Shown here: positions 40,895-44,077 of the stretch, in pieces | How the letters are laid out: every line of letters starts with the position of its first letter | Numbering within the stretch: position 1 is the stretch's first letter | NCBI RefSeq assembly: GCF_006151805.1 | Contig: NZ_VDDA01000035.1 | Location: 1 to 44,077, forward strand | Origin: Methylobacterium terricola | GTDB lineage: Bacteria; Pseudomonadota; Alphaproteobacteria; Rhizobiales; Beijerinckiaceae | Direction of reading: 5' to 3' | Length of the DNA: 44,077 bases | The notes under the pieces: generated by a model | Told to the model about the DNA's origin: nothing | Database searches by the model: none | Seen by the model: the letters and a program-made list of their open reading frames with translations, nothing else | Made by a program: the position numbers and the translations under genes

Positions 40895-42331
40895 ATGAAC
40901 GCCATCGCCGCGGTTCCGAACCGCCTCGTCAGCGCGATCCGGCGCTCGTTCCGGCAGTTCCTCTCCCTGCCGCTCGCGACGGTGAGCGGGTTCATCGCCT
41001 TGAGCGCCCTGGTCTACCTCGCGGACGGATCGTGGTCCGGCGCCGAGGGACCGCCCGGCTTCCGCTGGCTCGGCGCGCTGATGGGCGACCGCGCCGCCCT
41101 GGCGAGCCTGCTCGCCACCGTGGCCTCGAGCATCATCACGGTCACCTCGATCACCTTCTCGCTCCTGCTCCTCGCCGTGCAGCAGGGCGCCGGCGCCCTG
41201 ACGGCGCAGGTCACCGACCAGTTCATGGCGCGCCGGACCAACCAGTTCTATTTCGGCTATTTCGTCGGGCTGTCGGTCTTCGTCCTGACCACCCTCGTCA
41301 CCAACACCGATTACCACCGGCCGGTCTTTGCGGCGGCGCTGAGCCTGCTGCTCACGGCCCTGGCTTTGTGCCTGATCATCGTGATGATCTACAACACGAT
41401 CGACCAGATGCGGCCGGAGCAGATCATCCAGTTCATCCACGACAAGGTGCTGGAGGCCCGGAGCGCGGATCTCCGGTTGCTGGCGGCGACCCGGAGGGCG
41501 GAACGCCCCGGCTTCGTCGATCTCGCCCTCGTCCGGTCACGGGAGAGCGGTTACGTCGTCGGCCTCGACCCCGCCCGGATCGCGGCGGCGTTGGACCGGC
41601 ACGGGCGAGGCGACGCCGAGATCGTGGTCCTGATCGCGCTCGGGACCTATCGCGCGGTCGGCGATCCGGTGTTCCGGCTGCGGGTGAGCCCGAGCGCGGC
41701 GTCGCGCATGGACGCGCGCGAGCGCCTCGCCGGCGAGGGCCTCGTCGGCGAGATCCTGGCCGCCTTCGTCTATGACGACGGCCGCGATCTCCAGAACAAC
41801 ACGGCCTACGGCCTGCACCAGCTCGCGACGATCGCCTGGACCTCGGTCTCGACGTCGAAATCCAACCCCAATCCCGGCCTCACCGTCATCCAGGCCCTGC
41901 GGGACATCATCGCGCAGTGGAGCCGGGGCGAGGTCGAAGCCCCGGGCGATGCCGGCGCCTGCATCGTCTACGGCGATGCGGCACCGGTCATCGCGACCGA
42001 CGCGCTGGAGGCCGTGATCGTCGTCGCGTCGGAGTCGATCCAGTCCCAGACCCTGACGGAGGCCATCGCGACGCTCGCCATCCTGCTGCGCCACGTCGAG
42101 ACGCCGACCGCCGAGAGACTGGCCGATGTCGCCCGGCGCGCCTTGTCGAGCCTCGGCGAGCACGTCCTGACGCGCCAGCTCGAAGCCTCCCTGGCCGATC
42201 TCGCGGAGGCCCTGACCGAGCGCGGCTTCGTCGCGACCGCCGAGGCCGTCTCCGCGGCCACGGCGGACCTCGCCGCCAGCCTGGGCAAGCTGAACTCGCG
42301 CTCGACCCGCGTGCCCGGACCGACGGCGTAG
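40895..42331 (+). CDS. DUF2254 family membrane protein
   Basis: A 478-residue protein with about four membrane helices in the first 170 residues: LPLATVSGFIALSALVYL, LLATVASSIITVTSITFSLLL, FGYFVGLSVFVLTTLVT and LLLTALALCLIIVMIYNTI. The segment SITFSLLLLAVQQGAGALTAQV is the DUF2254 hallmark. The rest is a large soluble domain, presumably cytoplasmic, containing GLDPARIAAALDRH, YDDGRDLQNNTAYGLHQLA and a helical C-terminus. The function of DUF2254 is unknown. The start at 40895 (MNAIAAVPNRLVSAI) fits the domain start better than the in-frame ATG at 40850. Confidence 0.88.
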   Translation: MNAIAAVPNRLVSAIRRSFRQFLSLPLATVSGFIALSALVYLADGSWSGAEGPPGFRWLGALMGDRAALASLLATVASSIITVTSITFSLLLLAVQQGAGALTAQVTDQFMARRTNQFYFGYFVGLSVFVLTTLVTNTDYHRPVFAAALSLLLTALALCLIIVMIYNTIDQMRPEQIIQFIHDKVLEARSADLRLLAATRRAERPGFVDLALVRSRESGYVVGLDPARIAAALDRHGRGDAEIVVLIALGTYRAVGDPVFRLRVSPSAASRMDARERLAGEGLVGEILAAFVYDDGRDLQNNTAYGLHQLATIAWTSVSTSKSNPNPGLTVIQALRDIIAQWSRGEVEAPGDAGACIVYGDAAPVIATDALEAVIVVASESIQSQTLTEAIATLAILLRHVETPTAERLADVARRALSSLGEHVLTRQLEASLADLAEALTERGFVATAEAVSAATADLAASLGKLNSRSTRVPGPTA

Positions 42332-42411
42332 GGAGGCCCGGGGCGAAGCCGCGCGGATCCGGCTTTGCAGGCTTCTCGCAGGACTCGTGCAGGCCCCGGG
42401 CCCGCGTCCCG

Positions 42412-42642
42412 TCAGGAAGACATCGCCCGGTCGAGCTCGCCCTCCTCGCCGAAGCCGAGCTCGTCGAACACCGCTGCGGCGGCGCGGATCATCGCCTGCA
42501 CGGAGGGCAGGTCGCGGATCTGCGGGCTCGCGCTGTGCTGCAGGTCCAGGATGCCGGCGGCGAGGCGCAGGGCCTGGATCTCGGCCCGGGCGGCCTGCGA
42601 CAGGCCGGACGACGACAGAGAGGTCTGGAAAACGGGCGCCAT
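42412..42642 (-). CDS. Small protein downstream of the LuxI-type gene, unknown
   Basis: A 76-residue frame from ATG 42642: MAPVFQTSLSSSGLSQAARA, then EIQALRLAAGILDLQHSA and SVQAMIRAAAAVFDELGF, ending acidic. It looks like three helices and is not Arg-rich as shadows are. The start has no clear ribosome site, and the longer frame to 42840 is compositionally poor. It follows the other small gene after 89 bases. No family is recognised. Confidence 0.55.
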   Translation of the reverse strand: MAPVFQTSLSSSGLSQAARAEIQALRLAAGILDLQHSASPQIRDLPSVQAMIRAAAAVFDELGFGEEGELDRAMSS

Positions 42643-42731
42643 GGTGCGTGCCTGGTCGAATGCGGAACGGGTTTGGGGATGCGCGGGCTCGCGACGGGGG
42701 CGGGACCGGGCCGGATGCGATGCGCCGAAGG

Positions 42732-43040
42732 TTACGACCAATGCTCCTCCGGCGCCGGGTTCACCCCGGAGGGCGGGTAGGTGCGGGCGACATGCCAGAG
42801 CGCGAGCCGGATCAGGTCGAGGGCGACCGGGTCCTCGCACGCGGCGGCGTGCCGGTAGGCCTCGATCAGGTGCTCGGCCAGAAGGTCGGCCGCGGCGCGG
42901 GTCCCGACGGTTGGCCGCGGGAGCCCGGACAGCTCGCCGGACACTTGCCGGGAGGCCTGGCGCGCGGCCTGGCGAACAGCTTGGCGGGACGCCTGGCGCA
43001 GGGCCTGAGTGGGAAGGCGGGTGCCATCGTGCTGCGTCAT
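42732..43040 (-). CDS. Small protein directly after the LuxI-type gene, unknown
   Basis: A 102-residue frame from ATG 43040, with GTGAGG about 8 bases upstream, starting 10 bases after the AHL synthase stop. Residues 12-32 are a short RQA repeat (RQASRQAVRQAARQASRQ), a basic amphipathic stretch. The C-terminal part, RAAADLLAEHLIEAYRHAAA and ALDLIRLALWHVAR, is clearly helical and hydrophobic-patterned. It is probably co-transcribed with the synthase. The family is not recognised. Confidence 0.65.
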   Translation of the reverse strand: MTQHDGTRLPTQALRQASRQAVRQAARQASRQVSGELSGLPRPTVGTRAAADLLAEHLIEAYRHAAACEDPVALDLIRLALWHVARTYPPSGVNPAPEEHWS

Positions 43041-43050
43041 CGCTGCGGCC

Positions 43051-43749
43051 TCACGCTGCCAGGCCACGCCCGGACCGCGTGCGGTCCGGCGACCGGGTGC
43101 GGTCGGGCGAGCGGGCGCAGTCCGGCGGGGTCGGGGGAAGGGGGCCGGCCAGGACGGAGGCGACGATGTCGTAGGCCGCCCGGGTCTCCGCCAGGGCCTC
43201 CTCGCTCGCCGCGATCCGGACGGCGCAGAGCGAGACGCCGTCATGGGCGATCGGCAGGCCCAGCGGCCGCGGGCGCCAGCCGAGCTCGGCCATCTGGGGA
43301 ATCCGGCAGGTCTCGGCGACGAGGTTCAGGTGCGGGATGGCCTGCTCCAGGCAATGCTCGATCAAGCCCGCCGCCACGATGCCGCCCGCCCGCGACAGCG
43401 GCTTCTCCTCGCGGTAGCGCGCGGAGGCGAAGAACCCGGCGGATTCCCAGATGTCGCGTCCGCGCGCGACGCCGCGGATCTCGGCGAGGTGCGGGAAGAT
43501 CTCGCTCAGCGGCGTCGGACCGTCGGACGGCAGGAGCCGCGTGCCGCCCGTGACCCGCCCGTCCCCGTCGATCGCCACGAGGTAGCGCGTCGCCTCGGTG
43601 TCGAACCGGTCGCACCCTGCGGCATCGACGGTCCGGAGCGCCCGGCAGCCGCCTGCCTCGAAGGAGGCCCGCCGCAAGGCGTGGTGCTGCGCGAGCGCGT
43701 CCGCGTAGAGGCCGCGGTGCGCCGGGTCGATGACGTGGAGGCGGATCAT
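43051..43749 (-). CDS. LuxI-family acyl-homoserine-lactone synthase
   Basis: A 232-residue autoinducer synthase that joins an acyl chain to S-adenosylmethionine. The conserved early arginine is in LRRASF, the catalytic core in CDRFDTEATRYLVAID and GGTRLLPSD, and the glutamate in RDIWESAGFFAS. Residues 160-190 (LVAETCRIPQMAELGWRPRPL) follow the LuxI C-terminal pattern. The tail contains RSPDRT repeats beyond the usual family end. Acyl specificity cannot be read. GAGGG lies before the ATG. No LuxR receptor is present in the window. Two small genes lie downstream, and an IS-like end begins about 240 bases upstream. Confidence 0.9.
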   Translation of the reverse strand: MIRLHVIDPAHRGLYADALAQHHALRRASFEAGGCRALRTVDAAGCDRFDTEATRYLVAIDGDGRVTGGTRLLPSDGPTPLSEIFPHLAEIRGVARGRDIWESAGFFASARYREEKPLSRAGGIVAAGLIEHCLEQAIPHLNLVAETCRIPQMAELGWRPRPLGLPIAHDGVSLCAVRIAASEEALAETRAAYDIVASVLAGPLPPTPPDCARSPDRTRSPDRTRSGRGLAA

Positions 43750-43829
43750 GGCGTCCCTCGGTCCGGCCTCAGTAAGGTCAGAGGAGGGAGGAGCCCGGTA
43801 TCCCCGAAAACCGGTAGGGTGGCGCCGGC

Positions 43830-43846
43830 GTGCGCAAATGGCGCAC
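43830..43846. promoter_or_regulatory. Inverted repeat upstream of the LuxI-type gene
   Basis: GTGCGC AAATG GCGCAC is a perfect 6-bp inverted repeat with a 5-base centre, 81 bases upstream of the start codon. It could be a LuxR-type operator but does not match the classical lux box, so this is only a positional guess. Confidence 0.35.
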
Positions 43847-43910
43847 CCGAAATGCCGCTTTTGGCCGGACGGCCCTCGCGCCCGGAGCAGGGCCCTGGAG
43901 ATCGGGGTGA

Positions 43911-43941
43911 TTGGGATCAGGAGCTTGGGATCAGGGCTCCT
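43911..43941. repeat. Short tandem repeat overlapping a hairpin
   Basis: TTGGGATCAGG occurs twice with 14-bp spacing (43911 and 43925). The second copy forms the loop of a perfect AGGAGC / GCTCCT stem (43919-43941). It lies between the LuxI-type gene and the IS-like end. Confidence 0.6.
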
Positions 43942-43990
43942 GCGATCGTGGCCCTAGGCGGTGTGGACTCTTGGGGTTTCCCGGTTGGTT

Positions 43991-44077
43991 GAGACGTGAT
44001 TCAAGGCTGCTTTTTGGAGAGCCGCTTTGGGCGTCCTGGACCGTCTCGTTCTTAGCGACACTCAGTGGGAGCGCATG
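43991..44077 (+). mobile_element. Left end of an IS5-like insertion sequence (cut by the window edge)
   Basis: The last 17 codons, from a TTG at 44027, read LGVLDRLVLSDTQWERM, the characteristic start of IS5-family transposases (DRLVLSDxQWERM). The frame is open back to a stop at 43997. GAGACGTGATTCAAGGCTG at 43991 is the probable terminal inverted repeat, judged by its position just before the gene. The right end and the target duplication are outside the window. Confidence 0.72.
44027..44077 (+). CDS. IS5-family transposase, first 17 codons only
   Basis: A partial frame running off the right edge. The N-terminal motif LVLSDTQWERM is highly typical of the DDE transposases of the IS5 group. 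The start codon (TTG 44027 or CTG 44036) is uncertain, and no catalytic residues are visible in so short a piece. Confidence 0.7.
   Translation, partial: MGVLDRLVLSDTQWERM

Noticed and set aside
43730..43957. A 75-residue plus-strand frame upstream of the AHL synthase
   Set aside because: It overlaps the synthase start in antisense, and composition and ribosome site give no support.

Overview
The window is high-GC alphaproteobacterial chromosome, most likely Hyphomicrobiales and probably Methylobacterium or Methylorubrum. This is inferred from the gene order smc-dsbA-dciA-mutY, a CcrM-type GANTC methylase, a Porin_2 family porin, the DUF4164-zapA pair beside gap-pgk-fba, a DUF2865 protein, a LuxI synthase and the codon bias. 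No tRNA, rRNA, CRISPR array or prophage was seen. Long open frames on the wrong strand are common at this GC content and were treated as shadows.

Layout. 1-4368 (minus): the 5' part of smc, two tandem DsbA-like oxidoreductases and a DUF721/DciA-like protein. 4549-5781 (plus): mutY. 5789-7467 (minus): a frameshifted remnant, then ccrM with a strong 3' hairpin. 7468-8298 has no gene but carries dispersed GC-rich repeats. 8299-9366 (plus): an RlpA-like protein, a polyhydroxyalkanoate-system protein and a 68-residue proline-rich protein. 9431-11947 (minus): a gamma-glutamyltranspeptidase, then a BrnT/BrnA toxin-antitoxin pair whose toxin gene looks frameshifted. 12135-18355 (plus): an ABC-F ATPase, a porin, an OmpA-family protein with internal repeats and a small membrane protein. 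18574-21920 (minus): a 730-residue OmpA protein with long Gly-Pro and Arg-Glu-Pro repeats, and a DUF2865 protein. 22105-24853 (plus): creA and minCDE. 25042-28291 (plus): a tightly overlapped SDR / esterase / flavin monooxygenase operon. 28454-32028 (plus): guaB and a GGDEF-EAL protein. 32151-34245 (minus): zapA, DUF4164 and a membrane GGDEF protein. 34747-40740 (plus): gap, a coiled-coil membrane protein, pgk, fba, a ThiE-like protein and a Sel1 protein. 40895-42331 (plus): a DUF2254 membrane protein. 42412-43749 (minus): two small unknown genes behind a LuxI-family synthase. The right edge holds the start of an IS5-like element.

Functional themes. The housekeeping genes cover chromosome maintenance (smc, mutY, ccrM, dciA), division (minCDE, zapA), central carbon metabolism (gap, pgk, fba) and purine synthesis (guaB). 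Envelope genes include the porin and two unusual OmpA proteins. Signalling genes are two cyclic-di-GMP proteins and an AHL synthase.

The items most worth a second look are: the SDR-esterase-monooxygenase operon, which has the gene content of the mycobacterial mymA cluster; the AHL synthase with two uncharacterised small genes and a mobile element upstream; the repeat-rich OmpA proteins; a foldable region just after zapA, where 6S RNA usually lies; and the broken brnT beside an intact antitoxin and operator.
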